Part shown: positions 1-9,488 of the stretch, in pieces
Layout of the letters: every line of letters starts with the position of its first letter
Numbering within the stretch: position 1 is the first letter of the stretch
Assembly: GCA_041390305.1 (NCBI GenBank)
Contig: JAWKQE010000011.1
Coordinates: 122,837 to 186,836 of the forward strand
Direction of reading: 5' to 3'
DNA length: 64,000 nt
Source: JACKCR01 sp041390305
GTDB taxonomy: Bacteria; Eisenbacteria; RBG-16-71-46; CAIMUX01
Position numbers and translations under genes: made by a program
Notes under the pieces: generated by a model
Told to the model about the DNA's origin: nothing
Database searches by the model: none
The model's input: the letters and a program-made list of their open reading frames with translations, nothing else

Positions 1-11
1 CAGACGCGTCA

Positions 12-177
12 CGCTTCCACGTCCACGCTCCACATCTAGCGCTTCGACGTCCACGTCCACGCTCCACACCTCACGCTTCGACGTCCACGTCTACGCTCCA
101 CACCTCACGCTTCGACGTCCACGTCCACGCTCCACATCTCGCGCTTCCACGTCTACGTCCACGTCCACGTCCACGAC
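12..177. repeat. 34-bp tandem repeat (minisatellite), about 5 units
   Basis: Units begin at 12, 40, 74, 108 and 142, each with CGCTTC(G/C)ACGTCCACG. Three units are exactly 34 bp; the first is 6 bp shorter and the last degenerates into GTCCAC hexamers. An internal 6-bp period (GTCCAC) explains the 6-bp length difference by slippage. The array may continue left of the window. No unique spacers separate the units, so it is not a CRISPR. Positions 178-374, between the array and the next gene, show nothing I can name. Confidence 0.85.
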
Positions 178-374
178 CGCGCACATGCTCCGCGCCCGTA
201 GCGTGGCCTGCGCGGGATCCACCTGGGCAGCGGCCAAACCCGATCTTTTTCCTTCCGTGTGTCCAGATGCGCGTTCCGATTGCGCGTCATTCTCGTGAAC
301 CCGAAACCAGCGCCGTACGTTCGCTCCAAGAGCGAAGGGCGGCCGGACGATCAGCTTCCTGGAGATCAGATCGA

Positions 375-2329
375 ATGCGCACAGGTTTCTCTGCCCCTGC
401 TCGTGCTCTCGCAACGCGGCGATCCGCCGCCTTCCTGGGCCTTCTCGCTCTCTGTGGCGCCGCGCAGGCCGCCTCGGCCGGTACGGTGACCTTCCAGAGT
501 CAGGCCCTCGGCACCGAGTACGGTTCCACCGTCGGTGACGTTCCCGGTGACTTCGTCTGCCGAAAGACGGCGTCGATATGAGCGTGCAGATTTCCTCTCC
601 GGCGGAACGCCCCGCTTTCGGCTTCGGCCGGATCAGGACTCGTTCGGATCCCAACACCTTCTACGACCAGAACATCCTCCGCTTCAACAACAGCGGATTT
701 CGTCTTCGACTTCGGTGGGGCCGGGGATGCGTCGTTCCAGTACATGAACCTGGGTGGCGGCGTGAACCTCGCGATCAACGGCGGTACGCCGGTCGAGGCC
801 GCGAGCTTCGCGGCGCTTCCGAGCACGATCGGTGGAGTCACCGTTTCCGTGACGACGATCGCGGTGTCGGGGGGCGTGAAGGGAACGGTCACCCTGACCG
901 GCGCCGTGAGCAGCCTCCGGATCGGCGGGCAGGAGCTGTTCCTCGACGACGTGACGGGAGGAGGGGGCGGCGGCCCCGATCCCGACCCGAACGATCCGCC
1001 CTGCGACTACACGATCACGCACGAAGGGATCGCGGACGGAACGATCTTCGGGGACGCGGCCGGCCAGGGCGCCGGAGACTTCATGTTCTCGGAGAGCGGC
1101 GTTCCGGTCTACACGGACAAGTTCACCCTCTCGAACGGCAGCCAGACGTTCGGAAGCGCGAAGGTCTGGGATCCCGGCGTCGCGGGCTTCGGGAACGGCC
1201 TCGCCATGCAGTACTCGAACATGAACGGCTTCTACTCGATCGTCGACCTCGGAGTCACCGTGAAGCGGGTTCGCTTCGAGTACCTGGACATGGGCGGAGT
1301 CGAGAACGTCGAGGTCAACGGCGACGGCCTCTTCGTGGGCCAGATCTCGAACCTGCCGGCCAACATCGCGAGCGGTGTCTCGGCGTCGGTCACGACGGTC
1401 GCCGTCGGAGGCGGCGTGCGCGGTGTCGTCACGCTGACGGGCGACGTACAGAAGCTCACCCTCGGTGGACAGGAACTCTTCGTCGACGAGTTCTGCATCG
1501 AGCGGGGCATCGACGCTCCGGGGAACTGTGGACCGACCGTCGACAACCAGTCCGAGCCGCTCGGTTCCTCCTGGGGCGGTGACTCCGGGAACAGCCCCGG
1601 GGATCAGATCTTCATGGAGGACGGTATCGTCGTCGGAATCGAGCGGTTCAAGCTCGGCAGCTCGATCCTCTTCGGAACCGCGTCGATCGATACGCCCCAG
1701 TGCGATCAGATCACGAGCCAGGCGATGCTGCTGAAGCAGATCTCCGCGAATCTACGATCTACGAACGTGCTTCCGGTCACCTATGCGCGGGTCGACTTCT
1801 GCGACTGTGGCGAGGTCGAGAACGTCTGGGTGAACGGAACGGGCTGGGAGGGAACCTCGCGCAGCTCCCCGTTCGACGCGTTCGGTCCGAACGCATCTAC
1901 ACGGATGTCACGGTCGAGTCGAACACGGGCGGTTGCGTGGGCGGTACGCTCGAGATCCTGGGCGCCCTCGACGAGGTGATCATCGGTGGGGAACTCCTCC
2001 AGCTCGACGACTTCTGCGTCGTGAGCGAACGCCGACCTCGGCGCCCGAGGCGGAACGCGCCGTCCTCGTCTCGGTGGAGACGTACCCGAATCCGTTCCAC
2101 GCCACGACGACGATGCGTCTCCAGCTGGAAACGGCCGGCCCGGTCGAACTCGCGATCTTCGACCTGACGGGGCGTCGCGTCGCGACGCTGCTCGATCAGG
2201 TGGTCGCGGCCGGCGCTCATCAGGTCGGTTGGGATGGCCGGGACGGACAGGGCGAAGCTCGCGAACGGATCCCTGTCGCTCTCGTTCAAGGCGACTCCGT
2301 CTCGACGGAAGGTGGCTCTGACCCGGTAG
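375..2329 (+). CDS. secreted protein with three internal repeats and a FlgD/type IX-like C-terminal domain (frame-broken as assembled)
   Basis: The start at 375 gives an N-terminus with a hydrophobic stretch (AAFLGLLALCGAAQA) typical of a signal peptide. The body holds three modules of about 160 residues (about 480-960, 1000-1500, 1530-2025). Each opens with a G-D-x-P/A-G-D-x-(V/I/M)-F-like segment. Each then has a VENV-VNG stretch and a segment like VTLTGDVQKLTLGGQELF. The C-terminus has YPNPFH, then IFDLTGRRVATLL and VGWDGRDGQG, which is the FlgD-like sorting fold. Frames change near 575-745, 1760, 1890, 2030 and 2255. Restoring the last shift gives a terminal RKVALTR followed by TAG at 2327. 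Function unknown; probably a cell-surface or secreted adhesin-like protein. Confidence 0.7.
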
Positions 2330-2505
2330 TCCGTACCGGAGTTGGGGAGAAATTCGCGCGCGGAGTTCGCGAGAAGAGCCCCGCGATGAAGAGTCCGCGC
2401 AAAGCGTGGCGAGATGAGAGTCCGCGGGAAGTGTTGCGCGAAGCGTTTGCGTGACCCCGCTGGCGGGAAGGACGCAGGACCGGCCCGTCCGTGACACGCG
2501 AAGAA

Positions 2506-2540
2506 GCCGGACGCTGGCAAAGGTGCCGCCAGTGTCCGGC
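2506..2540. terminator. hairpin between convergent genes
   Basis: GCCGGACGCTGGC (2506-2518) pairs with GCCAGTGTCCGGC (2528-2540) with one mismatch-type pair and a 9-base loop. It lies between the plus-strand secreted protein and the minus-strand trpB, so it may end both transcripts. There is no clear T-run. Confidence 0.55.
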
Positions 2541-2602
2541 TGGCCTCGTTACTCGTTCACCGAAGGCAGTCCCGCCAGGGCCGCTGGCGGTTCTTGCTCT
2601 CG

Positions 2603-3925
2603 TCATAGGTCCTGGTCGATGAGCTTCCCGGCGTGGTAGTCGGTGTAGGCCTGCATCAAATGGCCGTGACCGCAGAGGTTGAAGAGGATCGTCTGGACTT
2701 GCCCTCCGCTTTGCAGCGGAGCGCTTCGTCGATCGCACCCTTCACCGCGTGGGTCGCCTCCGGGCAGGGCGATGCCCTCCGCGCGCGAACTCGACGCCGG
2801 CCGCAGAGCTTCCTTCTGCATGAACGCCTTTGCTTCGATGGGGGCAAGAGCTGATGGAGGTGGCTCCCAGGCAGGGCCATGCCGTGGTAGCGAGTCCGCC
2901 CGCGTGGAAACCGGGCGGCACGAAGTCGACCAGGCGTGTGCATCTTGACGAGCGGGGTGAGGTGTCCCGCGTGTCGCCGAAGTCGTAGGCATACTTGCCG
3001 CCGTTGAGGGACGGACAGGCCGCCGAAGTTCCACCGCGACCACGCGGACCTTCTCCGCCACGGAGCTGGCGCCCGAGGAACGGGTTCACGAGCCCGGCGA
3101 AGTTGCTGCCTCCGCCCGTACAGCCGACGAGGACGTCCGGGTAGTCGCCCGCCATCTCCATCTGCTCGATCGCCTCGATGCCGGCCACCGTCTGATGAAG
3201 GAGCACGTGGCCAGGCACGCTTCCGAGCGCGTACTTCGTGTCTTCACGCTGGGCCGCCATCTCGACCGCTTCGAGATCGCGATGCCGAGGCTTCCGGTCG
3301 AGTTCGGGTTCTTCTCCGGGATGGCGCGGCCCGATGCCGTCTCGGTGGACGGGCTCGCGACGCAGCGTGCGCCGAACGCTTCCGCCCAGGCGCCTTCCGG
3401 TACGGCTTCTGCTCGAAGCTCACGCGCACCATGTAGACGTCGACGTCGATCCTGAAGATCGCGCCCGCGAACGCGGCGACGAACCCCACTGTCCGGCGCC
3501 CGTCTCGGTGGTGATCCGGAGATGCCCGCGTCCTTGTTGTAGAAAGCCTGGGCCACCGCCGTGTTCGGCTTGTGGCTTCGGTCGGGCTCACGCCTCATGC
3601 TGCCGTAGATCTTCGCGGGCGTCTGGAGCGCCTTCTCGAGCCTGCGTGCGCGGAGGAAGGGCCGGACGCCACTGGCGGTAGATCTCGCGCACGAGCTCCG
3701 GAATCTCGACCTCCCGATCGGTCGAGACCTCACGGATCGGGGCCATGGGGAGGAAGGGCGGGGCGAGGTCGTCCGGGCCGATCAGAGCCGCGCCCGTGCC
3801 CGGGTGGAGGACCGGCGGGAGCGGGCCGGCAGGTCCGCCGCGATGTTGTACCAGGCCTTCGGAGTGCGGTCCTCGGGCAACGTCGAACGGCGCTCTCGGT
3901 CGCAGGGTCGGTCTCCCGGATTCAT
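2603..3925 (-). CDS. trpB: tryptophan synthase beta chain, TrpB2 type (frame-broken as assembled)
   Basis: PLP enzyme that joins indole and serine to make tryptophan. Start ATG at 3923-3925 gives an N-terminus with PEDRTPKAWYNIAADLP, typical of the TrpB2 branch. Conserved pieces then appear in all three minus frames: RARRLEKAL and SHKPNTA (the PLP lysine region), VYMVRVSFEQKPYRKA, NSTGSLGIAIS, and the phosphate-binding GCTGGGSNFAGL. The end is QAYTDYHAGKLIDQDL with stop at 2603. Total span about 440 codons, normal for TrpB2. At least five frameshifts break it, while every family motif is retained, so an error-rich assembly is likelier than decay. No trpA is present nearby; TrpB2 proteins often stand alone. 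Downstream of cca on the same strand, separated by a 132-bp repeat element. Confidence 0.8.
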
Positions 3926-3957
3926 GCGCCGGGCCCGATCGTCTGTTCCGACGATCA

Positions 3958-4089
3958 CTATGGCAGGCTGAGCCCTCGTCGACTGCGTGGCAGGCGACGA
4001 GGGGAAAGGTCTTCCGCAGGCCTGCACTGAAACAGGACTGGGAGAGTTCCGAAGCAGTCCCGTCAGGACTGCTCCCAGAACCCTGCTAG
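3958..4089. mobile_element. MITE-like intergenic element, copy A
   Basis: Closely related to the element at 22576-22711: both share a left part GGCAGGCTG/AGCAGGCTG, then CGTCGACTGCG, a CAGGCGA(CGA)GGGG tract, TTCCGCAGG(C/T)CTGCAC and a right end in GCTAG. This copy contains a perfect hairpin GCAGTCC-cgtca-GGACTGC (4054-4072). It has no coding capacity and sits between trpB and cca. Being short, structured, intergenic and repeated, it looks like a non-autonomous mobile element or a REP-like element. Confidence 0.65.
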
Positions 4090-4128
4090 AAGGAGGGATC
4101 GACCAGAACCGCGGGGTTTCTGAAGGCC

Positions 4129-4150
4129 GTGGCCGGGAGATTGCGGATTC
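4129..4150 (+). repeat. orphan copy of the IS terminal repeat
   Basis: This 22-bp stretch matches 10259-10280, the left end of the complete IS, at 21 positions; the core is CGGGAGATTGCGGATTC. No transposase lies beside it. It reaches into the stop codon of cca (TGA at 4149-4151, minus strand). It is probably the scar of a deleted or partly excised copy. Confidence 0.6.
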
Positions 4151-5558
4151 AGTCCCCGGTTTCCGTCGCCTCGGAGAGCGCGAGCACGGTCTCCGCCCGC
4201 GCCAGGAGGATGTCCGGCTCGTTGAGGGAGGGGTCTTCCAGGACCTCCTCGAGGAGGGCCTGGAGGACGGCACCGATCCACTTCCCAGGGGGACGGCCGA
4301 ACCGGTCCATGAGCTCGTGGCCGCCCACCGCGAGGTCCGCCACGGAGAGCGCCGCGTCGGACGCGAGGATCCGTTCGATCCGCTCCGCGAGCTCGGCCAG
4401 TTCCGGCGCGATCCGCGTCCGCTTTCCGTTCCCGCGGGTGTCGGCGGCCCGGAGCCGGTAGAGGTCCCGCACCTGCTCTGGGCCGACCGTGCGGAGGAAG
4501 CGCCGCACGGCTCCGTCCGTCCAGTCGGGCGTGTAGTGGAACATGTGCTGCCGGACGAGGTGGGCGACCGCGGACCGATCTTCGGTCGAGAACCGGAGCC
4601 GGCCGAGGGCCCGCCGGACGTGCTGTTCGCTCCGGATCTGGTGCGAGTAGAACGTGGCCGTGTGTTCACCGAGGACGCGGGTCTCCGGCTTCCCGACGTC
4701 GTGGAAGAGAGCGGCCCAGCGGACGATCCGGTCCTCGGGTTCCGCTCCGTCCACCGCCGCGAGCGTGTGATAGAAGACGTCGTAGGCGTGGTGCGGGTTC
4801 TGCGCGACGCCGTAGCACTGGACGAGCTCCGGGAGGATCCGGGCGAGAAGCCCGGTCTCGTGGAGGAGTTCGAGGCCGGCGCCCGCGTGCTCGCTCCCGA
4901 GAACCCGCTCCATCTCCGCGGCGATCCGTTCCGCGGAGACGCGGGGGAGCGTGGGCGCGAGCTGCACCACGGCGCGAAGCGTCTCCCACTCGATCGTGAA
5001 GCCCCGTTGGGCCGAGAGGCGGACGGCGCGGAGGATCCGGAGCGCGTCCTCGCCGAACCGTTCGTGAGGGGGGCCGACGGTGCGGAGAACGCGTGCCGCG
5101 AGATCGGCGAGGCCGCCGAACGGGTCGAGCAGCACGTTCGTCTCGGGATCGAAGGCGAGTGCGTTGACCGTGAAGTCCCTGCGCGCGAGGTCGTCCTCCG
5201 GACGGGTCGAGTAGCGGACCGAATCCGGATGGCGGCCGTCGGAGTATCCGAGATCCTCCCGGAAGGTGGTGACCTCGTACTCGTCCTCCCGTCCCACCAC
5301 GACGATCGTCCCGAAGTGGGCACCCACGGAGACGGTGTGGGGGAAGAGCGACTGGATCCGCTCGGGGTGGAGGTCGGTGGAGAGGTCCCAGTCCCGGACC
5401 TCGCGGCCGAGGATCGAGTCACGTACGGCGCCGCCCACGACCCACGCCTGTCCACCGGCTTCCCGGAGACGCGCGGCGATGCTCCTGACTTCTTCCGGGA
5501 CGGCGGCGGACCCGATCCCGCTCGGGAGCGCCCTGTCTCCGTACATCTCCTGTCCCAT
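4149..5558 (-). CDS. cca: CCA-adding tRNA nucleotidyltransferase / poly(A) polymerase family, with HD domain
   Basis: 469 residues. Adds or repairs the 3' CCA of tRNAs. The N-terminal class II nucleotidyltransferase core shows WVVGGAVRDSILGR, then the metal-binding D-W-D of RDWDLSTDL, and RRDFTVNAL. The RNA- and nucleotide-binding region has EDALRILRAVRLSAQRGF. A central HD domain has ALFHDVGKPETR and the matching HLVRQHMFHY, so it is the CCA-HD type found outside gamma-proteobacteria, which may also carry phosphatase or phosphodiesterase activity. The start gives MGQEMYGDRALP. It is divergent from the glycosyltransferase at 5650, with about 90 bp of shared upstream DNA. The frame is intact. 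Confidence 0.93.
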   Translation of the reverse strand: MGQEMYGDRALPSGIGSAAVPEEVRSIAARLREAGGQAWVVGGAVRDSILGREVRDWDLSTDLHPERIQSLFPHTVSVGAHFGTIVVVGREDEYEVTTFREDLGYSDGRHPDSVRYSTRPEDDLARRDFTVNALAFDPETNVLLDPFGGLADLAARVLRTVGPPHERFGEDALRILRAVRLSAQRGFTIEWETLRAVVQLAPTLPRVSAERIAAEMERVLGSEHAGAGLELLHETGLLARILPELVQCYGVAQNPHHAYDVFYHTLAAVDGAEPEDRIVRWAALFHDVGKPETRVLGEHTATFYSHQIRSEQHVRRALGRLRFSTEDRSAVAHLVRQHMFHYTPDWTDGAVRRFLRTVGPEQVRDLYRLRAADTRGNGKRTRIAPELAELAERIERILASDAALSVADLAVGGHELMDRFGRPPGKWIGAVLQALLEEVLEDPSLNEPDILLARAETVLALSEATETGD

Positions 5559-5583
5559 CGTGCGCGTAGCTCCGTATAGTTGC

Positions 5584-5613
5584 TTGACGCCCGAAGTCTA
5601 CCCTTCGAGAATC
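5584..5613 (+). promoter_or_regulatory. candidate sigma70-type promoter for the GT2 gene
   Basis: TTGACG (5584-5589), an 18-base spacer, then AGAATC (5608-5613), 37 bases before the ATG at 5650. The spacing matches the other candidate promoters in the window. On the other strand CTATAC (5573-5578 complement) could serve as the -10 of cca. Confidence 0.4.
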
Positions 5614-5649
5614 CTGCGGTCACGCTCCCGAGGAGACTCTCCCGTACTC

Positions 5650-7290
5650 ATGCTCGTCCTCGACTCCCTGTTGCTCGCGCTCTACGTAGTGGCTTCCCTC
5701 GGGCTCTTCCTCTACGGAATGAACTGCTACGTGATGATCGCCCTCTACTTCCGTGCGCGGGGGCGCGAGAAGGAGTCGAACGCCGCCTTTCTCGCCACGT
5801 TCTGGGACTCGAAGCCGACGCTCCCCCGGGTCACGACCCAGCTTCCGATCTACAACGAGCGGTTCGTGGCCGAGCGGCTCCTCCGGGCCGTCGTGCGGAT
5901 GGAGTATCCCAGGGATCGCCATCAGATCCAGGTGCTCGACGACTCCGACGACGACACCGTGGAGATCGTGGCGCGGGCGGTGGCGCGCTACCGCGCCGAG
6001 GGGTACGACGTCGTCCACGTACGTCGCGCGGACCGCACGGGCTTCAAGGCGGGCGCTCTTCGCCACGGTACGGAGACGGCGACGGGGGAGTTCTTCGCCG
6101 TCTTCGACGCCGACTTCGTTCCGCCCACGGGCTTTCTCCGCGAGACCGTTCCGTTCTTCTTCCAGGATCCCAGGATCGCGATGGTCCAGACCCGCTGGGG
6201 ACACGTGAACTGGGACCACTCCTGGGTCACGCGGGCGCAGTCGGTCGGGATCGACGGTCACTTCGTCGTGGAGCAGGGCGCGCGCACCTGGAACGGTCTC
6301 TACATGAACTTCAACGGAACGGCCGGAGTCTGGCGGAGGACGGCGATCGACGATGCCGGGGGATGGGAAGCCGACACGCTGACCGAAGACCTCGACCTCT
6401 CCTATCGCGTCCAGCTCGCCGGTTGGCGGATGAAGTACCTCGCGGACGTGGTGACACCGGCGGAGATCCCGGTCGACATGAACGGGCTCAAGTCACAGCA
6501 GCACCGCTGGGCGAAGGGGAGCATCCAGACCGCGCTCAAGATCCTCCCGCGCGTCTTCCGCGCCCCGGTTCCGCTCTTCAGGAAGGTGGAAGCCGCGTTC
6601 CACCTCACGCACTACCTGATCCATCCGCTCATGCTCGTGAGCTCACTCCTCGCCCTCCCGGCGCTCGTCGGCCTGGAGTTGGGCGTCGCACGGCCGATCT
6701 TCGTCGCGACCGGCGTCTTCCTCATCGCGTCGACCCTCAGTCCGTCGATCCTCTACCTCGTCTCGCAGAGGGAGGCGTACCCGGATTGGATGGCGCGTCT
6801 CTGGATCCTTCCCGTGCTCATCGCCATCGGAGTCGGGATCGCGGTGAACAACAGCCGTGCGGTGTTCGAGGCGCTCGCGGGCAGGACGAGTGCGTTCGTT
6901 CGAACGCCGAAGCACGGCGTCATGGGCGTCGGCGCGGACGATGGGACGACGGTGGTGGCGGGGACCAACGCGTCGTCGACCGCGACGTCGAGCGGGGCGT
7001 CGATCGCGTCGTCGAGCGGGGCGTCGATCGCGGCGTCCACCGCGGCGCCGATCGCGGCGCGGTTCCGCACGTACCGGATCCGACCGGAGCCGTTGGTCGC
7101 CGTGGAGTTCGCGCTCGCGCTCTACGGCTTCCTCAGCCTCTACTTCTACGGCCAGGCCGGGCGTTGGACGGTGGTCCCGTTCCTTCTCATCGTTTCGGTC
7201 GGGTACCTCTCCGTCGGGATCCTCTCGCTCCATCACGGTCACCGGTCCCAGCCTAGATTGCGGGCGTCCGAGCTCGCGTCCGCGCAGTGA
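5650..7290 (+). CDS. membrane glycosyltransferase family 2, cellulose-synthase/CslA-like
   Basis: 546 residues. Predicted processive or polymerising glycosyltransferase acting at the inner membrane. It has an N-terminal membrane helix (LLLALYVVASLGLFLYG). The GT-A domain follows with QLPIYNE, the nucleotide-binding VLDDSDDDT, the metal-site FDADFVPP, the acceptor/catalytic TEDLDLSYR and the product-binding QQHRW. Several membrane helices follow (about residues 325-400 and 480-535). Between the helix blocks lies an Ala/Ser/Thr-rich insert with near-repeats of SSGASIA (about residues 435-475), encoded by a 24-bp repeat. The next gene overlaps its stop (GTGA), so the two are translationally coupled. 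Substrate unknown; glucomannan- or glucan-type synthesis is one possibility. Confidence 0.85.
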   Translation: MLVLDSLLLALYVVASLGLFLYGMNCYVMIALYFRARGREKESNAAFLATFWDSKPTLPRVTTQLPIYNERFVAERLLRAVVRMEYPRDRHQIQVLDDSDDDTVEIVARAVARYRAEGYDVVHVRRADRTGFKAGALRHGTETATGEFFAVFDADFVPPTGFLRETVPFFFQDPRIAMVQTRWGHVNWDHSWVTRAQSVGIDGHFVVEQGARTWNGLYMNFNGTAGVWRRTAIDDAGGWEADTLTEDLDLSYRVQLAGWRMKYLADVVTPAEIPVDMNGLKSQQHRWAKGSIQTALKILPRVFRAPVPLFRKVEAAFHLTHYLIHPLMLVSSLLALPALVGLELGVARPIFVATGVFLIASTLSPSILYLVSQREAYPDWMARLWILPVLIAIGVGIAVNNSRAVFEALAGRTSAFVRTPKHGVMGVGADDGTTVVAGTNASSTATSSGASIASSSGASIAASTAAPIAARFRTYRIRPEPLVAVEFALALYGFLSLYFYGQAGRWTVVPFLLIVSVGYLSVGILSLHHGHRSQPRLRASELASAQ

Positions 7291-8603
7291 TCCCGCTTCT
7301 CGTCGGCGCGGAGGGGCTCCTACTCGGCACGGCGTGGTTGGCGCGGCTCGGCCCTCTCGGCGTCCACCGGTGGGAGTTCCTCGTCTCGTACGGCGTCGTG
7401 TGCCTCGCCTACGTCGTTGCGCTCCGGTCGATCACTGCGCGCACGGCCGGCGGCAGCCTCGGGCCCCGTGGGGCGCTCCTGCTGGTCGGAGGCGTCGCCC
7501 TCCTCGCGAGGATCCTCGCGTTCTCGCTTCCGGAATCGGACGACGTCTACCGCTACCTGTGGGAAGGACGGCTCCAGAACCACGGTGGCAACCCGTACAC
7601 GGTTTCGCCGATCGAGGCGCGCACCGCGTTCCCCGAGGTGGCGGCGGGTGACCCCTACCTGCCCCGCGTCAACCACCCGGAGCTCACGACCATCTACCCG
7701 CCGCTCGCCGAGCTCGTGTTTCGCGGGGTGACTTCGATCGACTATCGGATTGCTGCGTGGAAGCTCGCCATGCTCTTCCTGGAGTTGGCGCTCTTCCTCC
7801 TCCTCGAGCGGCTACTCCGCTCCCGCGGACGATCACCGGTCGCGCTCCTCGCGTACGCATGGCATCCGCTCCCGGTGCTTGGATTCGCGGGGGAGGGGCA
7901 TATGGACGTGCTCGCCCTCGTCACGAGTTGGCTCGCCATCGTCGCGACCCTCGGGGGCGCCCGACTCCTGGGAGGACTTGGCTGGGGGAGTGCGGTCGCG
8001 AGCAAGCTCGTGCCCGGCGTCTACCTTCCGGCGTTCGCGTCCCGACTCGGGTGGAAAGGGTTCCTGGCGGCGGCCCTCGTGCTCGTGCTCCCGGCGCTGC
8101 CCTACGCCGAGGCCGGCTGGGGCCTTCTCCGTGTCGCGTTCCGTTTCGGGCGCGAGATGGCCCACAACTCCGCGGCGTCGGTCCTGCTCGGGTGGCTCGT
8201 GGGGGAGGAGCGCGCGCCTGTCGTGGCGCTGGCCCTCTTCACCGTGCTCTGGGGCGCCAGCTGGATCTGGTTCCGGCGCGATCAGGGAGCGCTCGGGGGC
8301 GAGAGAGACCGGTTGATTCCCGGGACGCTCCATCTGACCGGGGCGTTTCTCGTTCTCGCCCCGACCCTCCACCCCTGGTATCTCACCTGGCTCGTCCCGT
8401 ACTTCGTCTTCCTCCGGCCGGGAGGCTGGCTCGCACTCAGCCTCACCGGAGGCCTCGGCTACCTCGCCTACGGCTACGGGGCGGAAACCGGGGTGTTCCA
8501 CCTGCCTCCGGGGGTGCTGGGCTGGGAGTTCGGGATCCCGCTCGGGATCGTCCTCCTGTCCGCCGGAAGCCGGTTCCTTCCGGGGAAACTGCGCCATTCT
8601 TGA
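7287..8603 (+). CDS. multi-pass GT-C type glycosyltransferase (DUF2029/GT87-like mannosyltransferase family)
   Basis: 438 residues, starting GTG at 7287 in a 4-base overlap with the GT2 stop. About ten hydrophobic segments. The first large periplasmic loop shows SDDVYRYLWEGRLQNHGGNPY, followed by PRVNHPELTTIYPP, a signature of polyprenol-phosphate-sugar-dependent GT-C enzymes that work on the outer face of the inner membrane. The late motif HPWYLTWLVPY is also typical. Coupling to the GT2 suggests the two modify one glycan or lipid. Donor and acceptor cannot be told from the sequence. Confidence 0.75.
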   Translation: MIPLLVGAEGLLLGTAWLARLGPLGVHRWEFLVSYGVVCLAYVVALRSITARTAGGSLGPRGALLLVGGVALLARILAFSLPESDDVYRYLWEGRLQNHGGNPYTVSPIEARTAFPEVAAGDPYLPRVNHPELTTIYPPLAELVFRGVTSIDYRIAAWKLAMLFLELALFLLLERLLRSRGRSPVALLAYAWHPLPVLGFAGEGHMDVLALVTSWLAIVATLGGARLLGGLGWGSAVASKLVPGVYLPAFASRLGWKGFLAAALVLVLPALPYAEAGWGLLRVAFRFGREMAHNSAASVLLGWLVGEERAPVVALALFTVLWGASWIWFRRDQGALGGERDRLIPGTLHLTGAFLVLAPTLHPWYLTWLVPYFVFLRPGGWLALSLTGGLGYLAYGYGAETGVFHLPPGVLGWEFGIPLGIVLLSAGSRFLPGKLRHS

Positions 8604-8629
8604 CCCTGTCCGGCCGGGTTCCGTACACT
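8600..8629 (+). promoter_or_regulatory. candidate promoter for the CxxCH protein
   Basis: TTGACC (8600-8605), 18-base spacer, TACACT (8624-8629). It starts within the last codons of the upstream gene and lies about 60 bases before the ATG at 8690. Confidence 0.55.
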
Positions 8630-8689
8630 GGTCCGACGGGCGGAAGCCCCATCATCCGGCACGGACATCTCACGAGGAGCCCGACCACA

Positions 8690-9316
8690 ATGACCACTCG
8701 ATTCCGCCTGGGCGCGGCTGCGCTCTCCCTCCTGGCCATTCCGACTCTGGCTTCGGCCTACAGCTCCGGACCGCCGGACGGGGTCTCGGGCAATCCGCCC
8801 TTCAACGCGAACTGCACGGAGTGCCACTTCAGCTTCGACGTCAACTCGGGCGACGGTTCTCTCGAGCTCCTGGGCCTTCCCGCCGAGTACGTGCCGGGTC
8901 AGGTCTACCCGCTCACCGTGCAGCTCTCGGACCCGGGTCAGGTGCGCTGGGGCTTCGAGCTGACGGTTCTCGACGATGCCGATTTCGCCCTCCAGGGTGG
9001 GCAGCTCCAGGTGACCGATCCGACCAATACGCAGATCTCGCTCGATTCCGAGACGGAAGCGGACTACCTCAAGCACACGTTCGACGGGATCTTCGACGGC
9101 GTGTCCGACGGTCCGGTCTCGTGGGACTTCGAGTGGGTGGCGCCCGGCCCCGAGAAGAACAGCGTCACGTTCTACGTCGCGGGGAACGCCGCGGACGGCG
9201 ACTTCTCGCTGACCAACGACTACATCTATACGACCACGATCACGCTCCGTCCTTCCGACCCGACTCCGATCGACGACACGTCGTGGGGACGGATCAAGCG
9301 GCTCTTCGATAACTGA
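8690..9316 (+). CDS. exported protein with a single CxxCH motif (choice-of-anchor-V/reeler-like)
   Basis: 208 residues. The N-terminus MTTRFRLGAAALSLLAIPTLASA is a clear signal peptide. Soon after comes FNANCTECHF, a CxxCH motif of the kind that binds heme c or, in the family of short reeler/choice-of-anchor-V proteins, sits at the start of a beta-sandwich. The rest is acidic and beta-rich (YPLTVQLSDPGQVRWGFELTVLD, then VTFYVAGNAADGDFSLTNDYIY). It has its own promoter and terminator, so it is a single-gene unit. A redox or heme role is possible but unproven; a single motif without other heme ligands makes an electron carrier uncertain. Confidence 0.75.
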   Translation: MTTRFRLGAAALSLLAIPTLASAYSSGPPDGVSGNPPFNANCTECHFSFDVNSGDGSLELLGLPAEYVPGQVYPLTVQLSDPGQVRWGFELTVLDDADFALQGGQLQVTDPTNTQISLDSETEADYLKHTFDGIFDGVSDGPVSWDFEWVAPGPEKNSVTFYVAGNAADGDFSLTNDYIYTTTITLRPSDPTPIDDTSWGRIKRLFDN

Positions 9317-9340
9317 TCGGGGCGAACATTCCGGTAGAGA

Positions 9341-9380
9341 GAGACCCCGGGGGCTTGCGCCTCCGGGGTCTCGTTCCTTT
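9341..9380. terminator. strong intrinsic terminator
   Basis: GAGACCCCGG (9341-9350) pairs perfectly with CCGGGGTCTC (9363-9372), 12-base loop, followed by GTTCCTTTG. It lies between two convergent genes. Confidence 0.85.
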
Positions 9381-9488
9381 GTGCCGTGGTACCGTCAGTC
9401 GATGTTCGACGTCGCGTCCGTATGCGGGAACCCATCTGAGGAGGACGACGCCTCGGCGCGGGACCACCGCCACTTCGCAGGGGCCGGT

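Noticed and set aside
12..177. Possible CRISPR array
   Set aside because: Units are contiguous with no unique spacers and no cas genes are nearby.
2603..3925. Programmed frameshifting in trpB
   Set aside because: There are at least five shifts in both directions with no shared slippery heptamer, which fits sequence error better.
3987..5579. Plus-strand open frame of 530 codons opposite cca
   Set aside because: Shadow of the CCA enzyme, whose motifs are clear on the minus strand.
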